The notes under the pieces: model-generated
Databases searched by the model: none
Told to the model about the DNA's origin: nothing
The model's input: the letters and a program-made list of their open reading frames with translations, nothing else
Shown: piece after piece, positions 16,796 to 24,903 of the stretch
Numbering within the stretch: position 1 is the first letter of the stretch
Layout: the number at the start of each line of letters is the position of its first letter
Assembly (NCBI RefSeq): GCF_028435365.1
Contig: NZ_JAGTJJ010000018.1
Location: 1 to 64,000 of the forward strand
Direction: 5' to 3'
Length of the DNA stretch: 64,000 nt
Origin: Polyangium jinanense
GTDB taxonomy: Bacteria > Myxococcota > Polyangia > Polyangiales > Polyangiaceae
Program-made: the position numbers and the translations under genes

Positions 16796-17509
16796 ATGCC
16801 GACGAACGTTCTCATCGTCGAGGACGAGCGCGACCTTCAGCGCGTCCTGTCCTACAACTTCAAGCAGGCGGGGTTCGACGTCGTCTCCGCGATGAACGGC
16901 GAGACTGCGCTCCGCGCGGTCAAAGAAGAGCCGTTCGACCTCGTGATCCTCGATCTCATGCTCCCCGACATGCCGGGCACCGAGGTGTGCAAACGCCTCA
17001 AGCAAAGCCCGGAGACGGCGAGCATCCCGGTCATCATGGTCACGGCCAAAGGCGAAGAGGTAGATCGCGTGGTCGGCTTCGAGCTCGGCGTCGATGACTA
17101 TGTGGTCAAACCTTTCTCCGTGCGCGAGCTCATCCTGCGCGCACGCGCGATCCTTCGCCGCGCCGAGGGCACGCCGACGGAGGGCGCGAAGATCGACTTC
17201 GGCATCCTCCGCGTCGATCGCGCCGCGCACCGCGCCTGGGTGAACGGCGAGGAGATCTCCTTCACCGCGCTCGAGTTCAAGCTGCTCGTCGTGCTCTTCG
17301 ATCGCCGTGGCCGCGTCATGACCCGCGACGTCCTGCTCGACGAGGTCTGGGGCTCGCACGTCGACGTCACGGCCCGCAACGTCGACACGCACGTCAAGCG
17401 CGTGCGCGAAAAACTCGGCCTCGCCGGTGACTACATCGAGACCGTGCGCGGCGTCGGATATCGCTTCCGCGCCGAGCCCGGCGAGCTCTCCGCGCCCTCG
17501 GACGAATGA
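16796..17509 (+). CDS. phoB: OmpR/PhoB-family response regulator
   Basis: Product of 237 residues. The receiver domain (1-120) has the acidic pocket EDE (9-11), phospho-acceptor Asp53 in LVILDLMLPDMPG, Thr in VTAKGEE and Lys in YVVKPFS. The winged-helix domain (about 130-230) has FTALEFKLLVVLFDRRGRV and VDTHVKRVREKLG, ending in VRGVGYRF. Overlap of 4 bases with the kinase gene, a PhoD-type phosphatase next door and a pst operon 7 kb away all support the PhoB assignment. Predicted role: activation of PHO-box promoters under phosphate limitation. Confidence 0.93.
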   Translation: MPTNVLIVEDERDLQRVLSYNFKQAGFDVVSAMNGETALRAVKEEPFDLVILDLMLPDMPGTEVCKRLKQSPETASIPVIMVTAKGEEVDRVVGFELGVDDYVVKPFSVRELILRARAILRRAEGTPTEGAKIDFGILRVDRAAHRAWVNGEEISFTALEFKLLVVLFDRRGRVMTRDVLLDEVWGSHVDVTARNVDTHVKRVREKLGLAGDYIETVRGVGYRFRAEPGELSAPSDE

Positions 17510-19341
17510 TCGGCCGCCTCGGCATCCGCGCGAAGCTCATCATCGCGTCGGTCGTGCTCATGCTCGCCGCGGGCTTCGCGATCGAGCGGTTCGGCACCCG
17601 CTCGCTCGAAACGCTCATGATCGAGCGCACGATGGTGCAGCTCACGGGCGAGCTTCGCCTCTGCGAGGACATCGTCCGCCGCCGCTGCGAGGCCGCGCCG
17701 TGCGCCGAGGGCGCCACGATCGATGCGCTCGCGGACGAGCTCGGCGCGCTCTCCGGCGGACGCGTCACGCTCATCGTCCCGGGCGGCGCCGTGCTCGGCG
17801 ACTCCGAGCTCACGCCGGGCGAGATCTCGCGGACCGAAAACCACGCCTCGCGTGAGGAGGTCGCGTCTGCGCTCGCGACCGGCACCGGCAGCGCGTTCCG
17901 CTACAGCGGCACCCTCGGCCAGCGCATGATCTACGCCGCGCGGCGCTACCCGAAGCCCGAGCACGGCGTCTCCGTCGTCCGCATCGCCGTGCCGCTCACG
18001 GGCGTCGACTCCGCCATCGGCAGCGCGCGCCTCTTCTTGCTCGTGGGCATCGCCGTCGCGATCGCCGCGGCCGTGGCGATGAGCGCGTTCGGCACGTACT
18101 TGCTCACGCGCCCCGTCCGCAGCTTGACCGAGGCTGCGCTGGCGATGGCCGGCGGCAACCTCGCGATCCACGCGCCTGCGCAGGGCACCGACGAGACCGC
18201 GCAGCTCGGCCGCGCGTTGAACCGCCTCTCGAGCGAGCTGCTCGCCGCGATCGAAGAGCTCCGTGACGAGCGTGATCTCCTCGCCTCGATTCTCGACGGC
18301 ATGAACGAGGGTGTGCTCGTCACCGACGGCGACGCGCGGATCGTCCTCGCGAACCGCGCGCTGCGCGGCATGACGCTCGTCGGCGAAGGCACGATCGGCA
18401 AGAGCGTCATCGAGGTCATCCGCAACGCCTCGCTCCAGGAGGCGCTCGATCGCGCCGCCGCGAGCAGCGAAGCCGTCGTGCGCGAGGTCGAGCTCTCGGG
18501 CCTGCTCCCGCGCAAGCTCCTCGTGCGTGTCTCCAAGCTCCCGACCCGCAAGGATCGTGATCGTCAGAGCACCAACGATCGTGGCCTCATCGCCGTCTTC
18601 CACGACGTCACGGATCTCCGGCGCCTGGAGACGATCCGCACCGACTTCGTGGCCAACGTCTCGCACGAGCTCCGCACCCCGGTCACGGCCATCAGCACCG
18701 CGGCCGAGACGCTCTTGGCTGGCGCGCTCGCCGAGCCCGAAGAAGCTGCCGAGTTCGTCGACGTCATCGATCGTCACGCCAAGCGCCTGCGGCAGCTCGT
18801 CGACGACCTGCTCGACCTCTCGAAGATCGAAAGCAAGAACTACCGCTTGAAGCTCGTCGAGCAGGACGTGATTCCCGCCGTCACGCACGTCGCGCGCCTG
18901 CTCGACGAGGCCGCGCGTCGCCGCAAGGTCGAGCTTCGTATCGAGCGGCCCGAGAGCCCGCTCCCGGCGCGTATCGATCGCCGCGCCATGGAGCAGGTCC
19001 TCATGAACCTGTGCGACAACGCCACGAAGTACGCGGGCGAAGGCGCGCACGTCGTCGTCGCCGCGCGCCCGAAAGCCGGTGGCGGCGTGGAGCTCAGCGT
19101 CAAGGACGACGGCCCCGGCATCCCGCCGGCGCACCTTGGCCGCATTTTCGAGCGCTTCTACCGCGTCGACGCGGGCCGCTCGCGCGACCTCGGGGGCACG
19201 GGCCTCGGCCTCAGTATCGTCAAGCACCTCGTGGAGCTCATGAACGGCACGATCGACGTGGAGAGCCAGCTCGGAAAAGGCTCGACGTTCACGGTGCGGC
19301 TCCCGCCCACGGGTGAACGGGCGTCGCGCGACCGCATCTAG
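17506..19341 (+). CDS. phoR: PhoR-like membrane sensor histidine kinase
   Basis: Product of 611 residues, starting inside the phoB stop (ATGA). Two membrane helices (about 10-25 and 175-200, [17 protein letters not shown]) flank a periplasmic domain of about 150 residues. A HAMP segment ([18 protein letters not shown]) and a PAS domain ([18 protein letters not shown]) follow. The kinase core has phospho-acceptor His387 in [11 protein letters not shown], the N-box [17 protein letters not shown], and [13 protein letters not shown]. It should autophosphorylate and transfer to the adjacent regulator. The large periplasmic part is bigger than in E. coli PhoR, so direct ligand sensing is possible. 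Confidence 0.92.
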   Translation: MIGRLGIRAKLIIASVVLMLAAGFAIERFGTRSLETLMIERTMVQLTGELRLCEDIVRRRCEAAPCAEGATIDALADELGALSGGRVTLIVPGGAVLGDSELTPGEISRTENHASREEVASALATGTGSAFRYSGTLGQRMIYAARRYPKPEHGVSVVRIAVPLTGVDSAIGSARLFLLVGIAVAIAAAVAMSAFGTYLLTRPVRSLTEAALAMAGGNLAIHAPAQGTDETAQLGRALNRLSSELLAAIEELRDERDLLASILDGMNEGVLVTDGDARIVLANRALRGMTLVGEGTIGKSVIEVIRNASLQEALDRAAASSEAVVREVELSGLLPRKLLVRVSKLPTRKDRDRQSTNDRGLIAVFHDVTDLRRLETIRTDFVANVSHELRTPVTAISTAAETLLAGALAEPEEAAEFVDVIDRHAKRLRQLVDDLLDLSKIESKNYRLKLVEQDVIPAVTHVARLLDEAARRRKVELRIERPESPLPARIDRRAMEQVLMNLCDNATKYAGEGAHVVVAARPKAGGGVELSVKDDGPGIPPAHLGRIFERFYRVDAGRSRDLGGTGLGLSIVKHLVELMNGTIDVESQLGKGSTFTVRLPPTGERASRDRI

Positions 19342-19402
19342 CTTCCCAAAAAGAATCCGTTCGGGCTTTTGCTGCGCCCCCCGGCTCTGGCACATTTCGA
19401 TC

Positions 19403-21583
19403 ATGCTGAGCCGTAGAAGCTTCCTTCGCGCAACCGTCGTCACCTTGGGCGCCGCCTTCGTTCCTGGATGCGGCGATGATCCCTCGAGCACCGCGGGCAA
19501 TCGCGAGCTCGTGGAGGGCAAGGGTTATTTCCCGCAATCCGTCGCCTCGGGGGATCCGCGCCCGAAGAGCGTCGTCGTCTGGACGCGCGTCGTCGACAGC
19601 GAAAAGGCTGGCTGGGACCTCGACGTCGAGCTCGAGGTCGCGCTCGACGCCGCATTCACGCAGCCCGTCTCCGAGCCCATCAAGCTCCGCGCCCTCGCCG
19701 CTTACGACAACTGCGTCAAGGCGCGCATCGTCGGTGACCCCGGCAAGACCTACTACTATCGATTCGTCTACGAGCGCGGCGGGATCTATTACGTCTCCCG
19801 TGTCGGTCGCACGAAGACGGCGCCCGAAGAGGACGCGGACGTGCCGGTGCGCTTCGCCTTCGTCTCCTGCCAGGACTTTATCGGGCGGTATTACAACACG
19901 CTCCTCGCGCTGGGGGACGAGGAGCTCGATTTCGTGGTGCACCTCGGCGATTACATTTACGAGACCACGGGCGACCCCTCGTTCCAGACGCCGGACGAGG
20001 CGCGCAAGGTCGTCTTCCACGACCCGGCCTCGGCGATCGAGCTCGGGGCGAATGGCGAAGAGAAGTTCTACGCGGCAAAATCGCTCGACAACTACCGCGA
20101 CCTCTACCGGACGTATCGCTCCGACCTCGCGCTCCAGGCCATTCACGAAAAGTTCCCGATGATCCCGACCTGGGACGATCACGAATTCTCGAACGACTGC
20201 TGGGGCGCGAACGGCAATTACCTGAGCGGCCGCGCGGACGAGCTCGACGTCGCGCGCCGGAAGGCCGCGAACCAGGCCTGGTTCGAGTACCAGCCCGTCG
20301 ACTATGCCGACGACCCCGAATTCAAGTACGACCCCGCCGCCGACTACCCGAACGACATCCGCATCTATCGTGATTTCACGTTCGGCAAGCACGTCCACCT
20401 GGTCGTGACCGACCTCCGGACCTACCGGCCCGATCACCTGATCCCCGAAGACGCCTTCCCCGGCGCTGTCATCTTCGATCAGGCCACGCTCACGGCCTCG
20501 CCCGGCGGCTTGCCTGGCCCCACGATCGCCACGCCTTACGTCGACATCGAGACGTACGCGGGCGGCCTTTACAAGGGCGTCCTCTCGCAAGCGGCGACGG
20601 CCGCGGACTATGACGCCACGAAGGTCACGGGCAACGTGAGTGTCGATTACATCAACGCCGTCGTCGCGCAGATCAACGGCGGCGCGAATCCGCCGGATCC
20701 GGCCATCCCGACGATCGACCCCACCGGCCTGCCGCGGGGCCTTTCGTATTTCGACCTCAACAAGGTCAGCTTCTACGCGCAGATCGGCACGCGTTATTTC
20801 GTCCACAAGGACGCGTTCGACGTCTTCAGCACGCTCCGCTACGCCGCGGATCCCAAGACCCAGGACGTCATGGGCGAGGCGCAGGAGACCTGGTTCCTCG
20901 AGACGCTCACGGGCTCCACGAAGACGTGGAAGGTGTGGGCGAACGAGTTCAACATCGTCCCGGTCCAGGTCGATCTGCGGCAGATCCCGGGCATTCCGGC
21001 GAACGTGCAGCGCCGCTTCTACATGGGCGTCGAGGGCTGGGACGGGTTTCGTGACAAACGGAACGAGCTCCTCGGCAAGATCGGCGGGCTCGGCAACGTC
21101 GTCGCATTGACCGGCGATTTGCATACGTTCATGGCCGGCACGCCCTGGGCCGAGCAGGATCCCACGAAAAAGATCGTCGAGTTCATGACGGGCGCCGTCT
21201 CCTCGACGCCCTTTCGCGACGAGCTCAGCTCGCAGGTGAAGTCCGATCCCGTCCTGAGCCAGGTCCCCGCGGCCCCGCTGCTCGCGCTCCAGATCGACGA
21301 TCTCGTGCTCGACACCGAGACGAAGGTGAACCCGCACCTCGCCCACGCCGAAAGCAACACGCACGGTTATGCCGTCGCCGAGGTGAGCGGCGCGGAGATC
21401 GTGGTGACCATGCACTCGGTTCCCGGGAAGGAGGTCACCACGAGTTACGCGGGCAAGACGGCCGATTTCGTGGCCAAGATGCAAAAGACGCGCTTCAAGA
21501 CGGTGGCCGGAGGCAGCGACCTCTTCAAGGAGATCGACGGCGCGTGGAAGCGCTGGGATGCGGAAACGCTGATGTGGGTGTGA
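19403..21583 (+). CDS. phoD: PhoD-like alkaline phosphatase, Tat-exported
   Basis: Product of 726 residues from ATG 19403 (MLSRRSFLRATV). The twin-arginine motif SRRSFLR is followed by a hydrophobic core and VPGC, which could also be a lipobox. An N-terminal PhoD domain (YFPQSVASGDPRPKSVVVWTR) precedes the metallophosphatase core: FVSCQDF, VVHLGDYIYE, IPTWDDHEFSND, DLRTYR and VVALTGDLHTF. These supply the Asp, His and Asn ligands of Ca/Fe PhoD enzymes. It would release phosphate from phosphodiesters or monoesters outside the membrane. It starts 61 bases after phoR, but no PHO box was found in that gap. Hairpin repeat D follows 21 bases after the stop. Confidence 0.92.
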   Translation: MLSRRSFLRATVVTLGAAFVPGCGDDPSSTAGNRELVEGKGYFPQSVASGDPRPKSVVVWTRVVDSEKAGWDLDVELEVALDAAFTQPVSEPIKLRALAAYDNCVKARIVGDPGKTYYYRFVYERGGIYYVSRVGRTKTAPEEDADVPVRFAFVSCQDFIGRYYNTLLALGDEELDFVVHLGDYIYETTGDPSFQTPDEARKVVFHDPASAIELGANGEEKFYAAKSLDNYRDLYRTYRSDLALQAIHEKFPMIPTWDDHEFSNDCWGANGNYLSGRADELDVARRKAANQAWFEYQPVDYADDPEFKYDPAADYPNDIRIYRDFTFGKHVHLVVTDLRTYRPDHLIPEDAFPGAVIFDQATLTASPGGLPGPTIATPYVDIETYAGGLYKGVLSQAATAADYDATKVTGNVSVDYINAVVAQINGGANPPDPAIPTIDPTGLPRGLSYFDLNKVSFYAQIGTRYFVHKDAFDVFSTLRYAADPKTQDVMGEAQETWFLETLTGSTKTWKVWANEFNIVPVQVDLRQIPGIPANVQRRFYMGVEGWDGFRDKRNELLGKIGGLGNVVALTGDLHTFMAGTPWAEQDPTKKIVEFMTGAVSSTPFRDELSSQVKSDPVLSQVPAAPLLALQIDDLVLDTETKVNPHLAHAESNTHGYAVAEVSGAEIVVTMHSVPGKEVTTSYAGKTADFVAKMQKTRFKTVAGGSDLFKEIDGAWKRWDAETLMWV

Positions 21584-21603
21584 CGGTCACGGGAGCCGCT
21601 GCG

Positions 21604-21707
21604 CTGGGGCTTTGCCCCAGACCCCACGGGGGCTGTCCGCCCCTCGACCCGGACCAGCGCAAGCGCTGGACTCAGGGTCGATGAACTGCGCGATGCGCAG
21701 TTCATCG
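21604..21707 (-). repeat. Hairpin-mosaic repeat, locus D
   Basis: Reading away from the phoD stop: CTGGGGC/GCCCCAG (21604-21620), GGGGGC/GCCCCT, CCAGCGC/GCGCTGG, and the perfect 13-bp stem CGATGAACTGCGC/GCGCAGTTCATCG with GAT loop (21679-21707). Order and polarity relative to the upstream gene are as at loci A, B-left and C. It is 21 bases after the stop codon and is probably a 3'-end structure of the phoD transcript. Confidence 0.85.
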
Positions 21708-22130
21708 AGCAGGCCGGAGCAAGACCGGCGAGCGACCCCGGCTCCGGCTCCCCACGAGACGCAACAAGCGGCAGAGGACGTCGACGCCGCATGTTCCGCC
21801 GCCGGACAGGTGATATCGCCGGGCAAGGGCGCGTGGGACGGCGCCCGCCCGGCGACGCTCGCCCGGATGCGGGTCGGTCCCGGGGCGGAACACGGCCCGT
21901 GGAAGGTCGACGCTGCTTGTTCGGCAGCTCGACAAGGAACATCCGACGTTGAGGGTTCGTGTTTGGAGGTTCGACCTTCCCGGGGGAACACGCCCCGCCC
22001 CGTGCTCGGCGGCGAGACGATCGCGTCCCGACGCCGATGAGCCTCGTTCGGCTTCGTGCCAGAGGTCCCGCGGCGGGGACGTGGGTTGTCGGCGCGGAGA
22101 ACAGGCGGGAACGAGGGTGGATGTCGTGTG
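21708..22130. other. Non-coding gap with an imperfect 29-bp direct repeat
   Basis: No convincing gene was found. A 29-base motif beginning GTCGACGC occurs at 21780-21808 and 21906-21934 with 23 of 29 identities. Open frames on both strands encode only low-complexity, Arg/Ala-rich peptides. It separates the phosphate cluster from the toxin-immunity locus and may be a remnant of a mobile or exchanged segment. Confidence 0.5.
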
Positions 22131-22601
22131 TCAACGGCCGCCGGGGGTAATGATCCTATTTCGCAAGAATACAACGCGCCTCTCCAGCAGATCTGCATTT
22201 GTGGGATTGGGCTCCGCCAACACAGGAAACGCGTCTCGAAGGTCGCCACCGCGTCGCACCACGCGAATCCAGTCCTCCATCAGCTCGCAGTAGACTTCGA
22301 GCGCTTCCGTGGGCGATGCAGCTCTATCGGTAACCAGATACGCAGATGGCAAGTCGCCGGCGATGACCCAGAGCCATTCATCGATCGCACCGACGGGTCG
22401 AATTCGGAACAAGAACACTCCGACAATCCCGCCAATGCCCAAACCGAAGAACTCCTCCTCGATACCATCGCACCAGCCAAAACTCGTGACGTAACTACGA
22501 GCGGTTTCAAGCATTACCTGCAGTTCGCTCGTTTCAGCATCATCCTCCCCGCGCATTTCAGTTGTTGGCCGAATCGTCGAGCGGTCGACATGGCTGTTCA
22601 T
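22131..22601 (-). CDS. Putative immunity protein for the adjacent nuclease toxin
   Basis: Product of 156 residues from ATG 22601, preceded by AAAGGAA; an upstream in-frame start would add 12 residues. The start codon overlaps the toxin stop as ATGA, the usual toxin-immunity coupling. The protein is acidic, with a glycine-rich strand (FFGLGIGGIVGVFLFRI) and then DEWLWVIAGDLPSAYLVTD, YCELMEDWIRVV and FPVLAEPNPTNADLLERRVVFLR. It has no signal peptide, so it should act in the cytoplasm where a nuclease would be harmful. The region is visibly more AT-rich than its surroundings, suggesting transfer. The immunity role is inferred from position; the family name is not certain. Confidence 0.72.
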   Translation of the reverse strand: MNSHVDRSTIRPTTEMRGEDDAETSELQVMLETARSYVTSFGWCDGIEEEFFGLGIGGIVGVFLFRIRPVGAIDEWLWVIAGDLPSAYLVTDRAASPTEALEVYCELMEDWIRVVRRGGDLRDAFPVLAEPNPTNADLLERRVVFLRNRIITPGGR

Positions 22602-23779
22602 TTCGTTCCTTTCGTTTCGGCTCCCTGGGCTCCCCATCTCTTGAAGTCGCCTGCTTGGCTGTGCTGACGAACATGCTCACTGTGTGGCATGGGCTCTACG
22701 TTGTCCGTGCCATTTGAACCGCCATCGGCGAGCGGTTTCTTATGTGCGACGTCTTGGTTTCTGCCAGTCTTGGGGTCCTTTGGCCAGGGCTGCCCGGTTT
22801 CGGCATCCCACTGCTTGCGAAGCGTTTTACTTGGCACCCGTGGCGTAGCCTTTGCTGCATTCGCGCTGGCTGCCGGTACGCTCGCACTTCCCCCACCTCC
22901 ATTCGCCGGCGGCTGCGTCGTCAGTCTTGGTGGTGGTGGTCGTCTTGGTCGTCGTCTTCGGCGCGGGCTGCGCCGCGGGCTTCGGCGTGGGCTGGGCCGC
23001 AGGTTTCGGCTGGCTCGCGCCCCCGCCGCTGCCGCTCCCCGTGGACAACGACTGCCCGTTTTTCCCGGCGGCGAGCCTCCTCTTGGCGTCCTTCCGGAAG
23101 TTGGGATGCCGCGCATGGCAAGGTCCTTGGCACTGGTTGCCTCGATCTTCCAGGAGCGCGGCGATCTCCTCGGGGCTGAGCCCCCAGAGGTTCTCCGCTT
23201 GCGCCACGGACTCGGGCGGTTTGTCCTCGTGGACCGGCGGCGGCGCGGGCGTGGGCGCCGTTTGCCCGATGAAACGCTGTTCCGGAGGCCTCTTTCCTGC
23301 CCGCCGAGTCGCGATGCGGACGGTCGTGCGTGTCGTGCCGCGCGGCTCCTCCGCTTTCTCGGCAGGCGCGGGAGCCGGGGCTTTCGCGATCAGCTTCTTC
23401 GGCAGAGGTGGTGGCGGCGGAGGTTTGTCGCAGGGCAGATCCTGATACGCGATCCCCAAAAGCTTCCGGCTCTCGGAGGGCGCGTGGGGGTCATAAAAGT
23501 AAACGGCCTTGACCGAGCGACTCTCCAGGAGCGCTCGATCGGCTGGAACGTCGTTCGAGGGACCCCGTCGCCGAGGTCATACCAGGCGCGCGCATGCGGT
23601 TCGACGCGGGGATGGCGCCGGCACACGCGAAACAGGTGCTTTCCGTCCGCCGTCGCTTGCGCCCACGCCTGCGTGTTCACGTGCGTCGCGCCGCACCCGA
23701 GGAGCAACGCCGGCACGCAAGCAGCAAAGAGAATGAGAAACCCGAGCCGAACGAAGCGCAGCGCGGCAGCCACGAGCAT
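22598..23779 (-). pseudogene. Lipoprotein polymorphic toxin with C-terminal HNH-like nuclease, two apparent frameshifts
   Basis: Start at ATG 23779, preceded by GGAGG. The frame begins with a lipoprotein signal ending LLLGC and runs to about 23566. The natural continuation (residues like VKAVYFYDPHAPSE, then a long Pro/Ala/Thr linker) lies in another frame until about 22890. The last part returns to the first frame and encodes DVAHKKPLADGGSN..EHVRQHSQAGDFKRWG, a His/Asn-rich HNH-type toxin nuclease tail. Homopolymers at 23563-23566 (C4) and 22890-22894 (C5) would restore one 393-residue product if each changed by one base. These could be real mutations, phase variation or sequencing errors. 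Linker and lipid anchor resemble SitA-type toxins of Myxococcus, which is inference. Confidence 0.72.
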
Positions 23780-23924
23780 CCGTGCGGCCTCCGTGAGCAA
23801 CCGAGGCGCGTTCGGAAAGCGAGATGGCGCGCGATGAGATGTCACGGCAAGGCCGCCAGCGCGACCGGGTCGGTGGTCTCGATGGGCGCCCGTAGGCGAG
23901 CCCGTTCCCGAATACGCGAGCGGG

Positions 23925-24284
23925 TCATGCGGCCCTCCCGATGACGGGCGTCGTCACGACCATCTTGCCGCCGAGAAGGACCTCCACGAGGACCTTCGCC
24001 ACTGCGGCGAGGTGGATCGCGAAGGTGCCGGTGGGCGGCGAGCCCTTCGGGTTGGCGAAGCGGCGGAGCGTGTTCGCCGGGACGTCGAGCATGGCGGCGA
24101 GCGCGTTGAAGCTCCCGAACGCGCGGCGAAGCTTCCGGACCGCGACCCGGACCGCCTTCACCTCCTCGTCGGAGAGCTTCAGCGCGTCCGAGCGGCGGCG
24201 CCTCTCAGGCGTGGCGGGAGGATCGGGCGGGCAGGGCGGATCGTTCTTTTGGCCGTAGCTACCGGGCCATGACAGATCGTGCAT
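23925..24284 (-). CDS. Small HTH-like DNA-binding protein
   Basis: Product of 119 residues from ATG 24284, preceded by GAGG; a TTG 11 codons earlier is the alternative. An N-terminal Pro-rich segment (DPPCPPDPPATPERRRRSD) precedes LSDEEVKAVRVAVRKLRRAFGSFNALAAMLDVPANTLRRFANPKGSPPTG. That stretch reads as a helix-turn-helix of the Xre type in which a recognition helix follows LDVPANTL. It lies 145 bases upstream of the toxin start, same strand, and might regulate that locus. No effector domain is present. Function is inferred from the HTH pattern. Confidence 0.65.
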   Translation of the reverse strand: MHDLSWPGSYGQKNDPPCPPDPPATPERRRRSDALKLSDEEVKAVRVAVRKLRRAFGSFNALAAMLDVPANTLRRFANPKGSPPTGTFAIHLAAVAKVLVEVLLGGKMVVTTPVIGRAA

Positions 24285-24436
24285 GGGCGTGACCTCGTGA
24301 CAGCGTGGTTGCGTCAAGTCGCCCCGGTGGTGTGTCTAGCGCCATCGGGGCGGCGTCTTTCGGACGACGCACATCCTACGCGGTCGCGGTCACGAATCGG
24401 TCGAATGACCGCAGTTTCGGCCAAATGACCGCACTA

Positions 24437-24815
24437 CCCGTGGACGCGAACCACCTCTCACGCCCTCGCCCTCGGCGTTCGCTCCGACGCGAACACCGCT
24501 CGCATGCACGCGAATCCCTCTCACGCCCTCGGCCTCCTCGTTCGCTCCGACGCGAACACTGCTCGCGTGGACGCGAACCACCCTCGCGTGCACGCGAATC
24601 CCTCCCGCGCCCTCGCCCCTCCACGTTCGCTCCGACACGAACACTGCTCGCGTGGACGCGAACCACCCTTGCGTGCACGCGAATCCCTCCCGCGTGGACG
24701 TGAATCCCTCTCGCGCCCTCGCCCCTCCGCGTTCGCTACGACGCGAACCACCTCTCCCGTCCACGCGAATCACCTCTCCCGTCCACGCGAACCACCTCTC
24801 CCGTCCGAGCCCGAG
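24437..24815. repeat. Minisatellite-like array of CGCGAA-containing units
   Basis: Short units of about 16-19 bases such as GTGGACGCGAACCACC and GTGCACGCGAATCCCTCCC are repeated imperfectly. Interspersed is a dyad GTTCGC-TCCGAC-GCGAAC at 24477-24494 and 24540-24557, with variants at 24625-24642 and 24731-24748. Reading frames on both strands are open but only give repeated Arg/His/Ser peptides, so I do not call a gene. The array ends about 50 bases before the PHO box. Confidence 0.8.
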
Positions 24816-24863
24816 AAAGCCGCTCCCGCTCCCGCAGACCCTTTTTTTCACCGCTCCACCCCT

Positions 24864-24881
24864 CTGTCACGGTCCTGTCAC
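24864..24881 (+). promoter_or_regulatory. PHO box of the pst operon
   Basis: Two perfect CTGTCAC heptamers (24864-24870 and 24875-24881) are separated by 4 bases, the canonical 7-4-7 PhoB-binding layout. A weak -10-like TACGAC (24892-24897) sits 10 bases beyond, which would place transcription start about at the GTG of pstCA (24904). PhoB from 16796 is the obvious activator. Confidence 0.88.
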
Positions 24882-24903
24882 ACAGCGCAGGTACGACGGC
24901 CCT

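Noticed and set aside
22131..23779. Firm naming as SitA/SitI
   Set aside because: Only the lipoprotein signal and gene order agree. Delivery by outer-membrane exchange needs traA/traB, which are not in the window, so the name was not applied.
24376..24851. Repeat protein encoded on the leftward strand across the CGCGAA array
   Set aside because: Several frames on both strands are open and give only short repeated Arg/His/Ser peptides; no ribosome site or signal was found.
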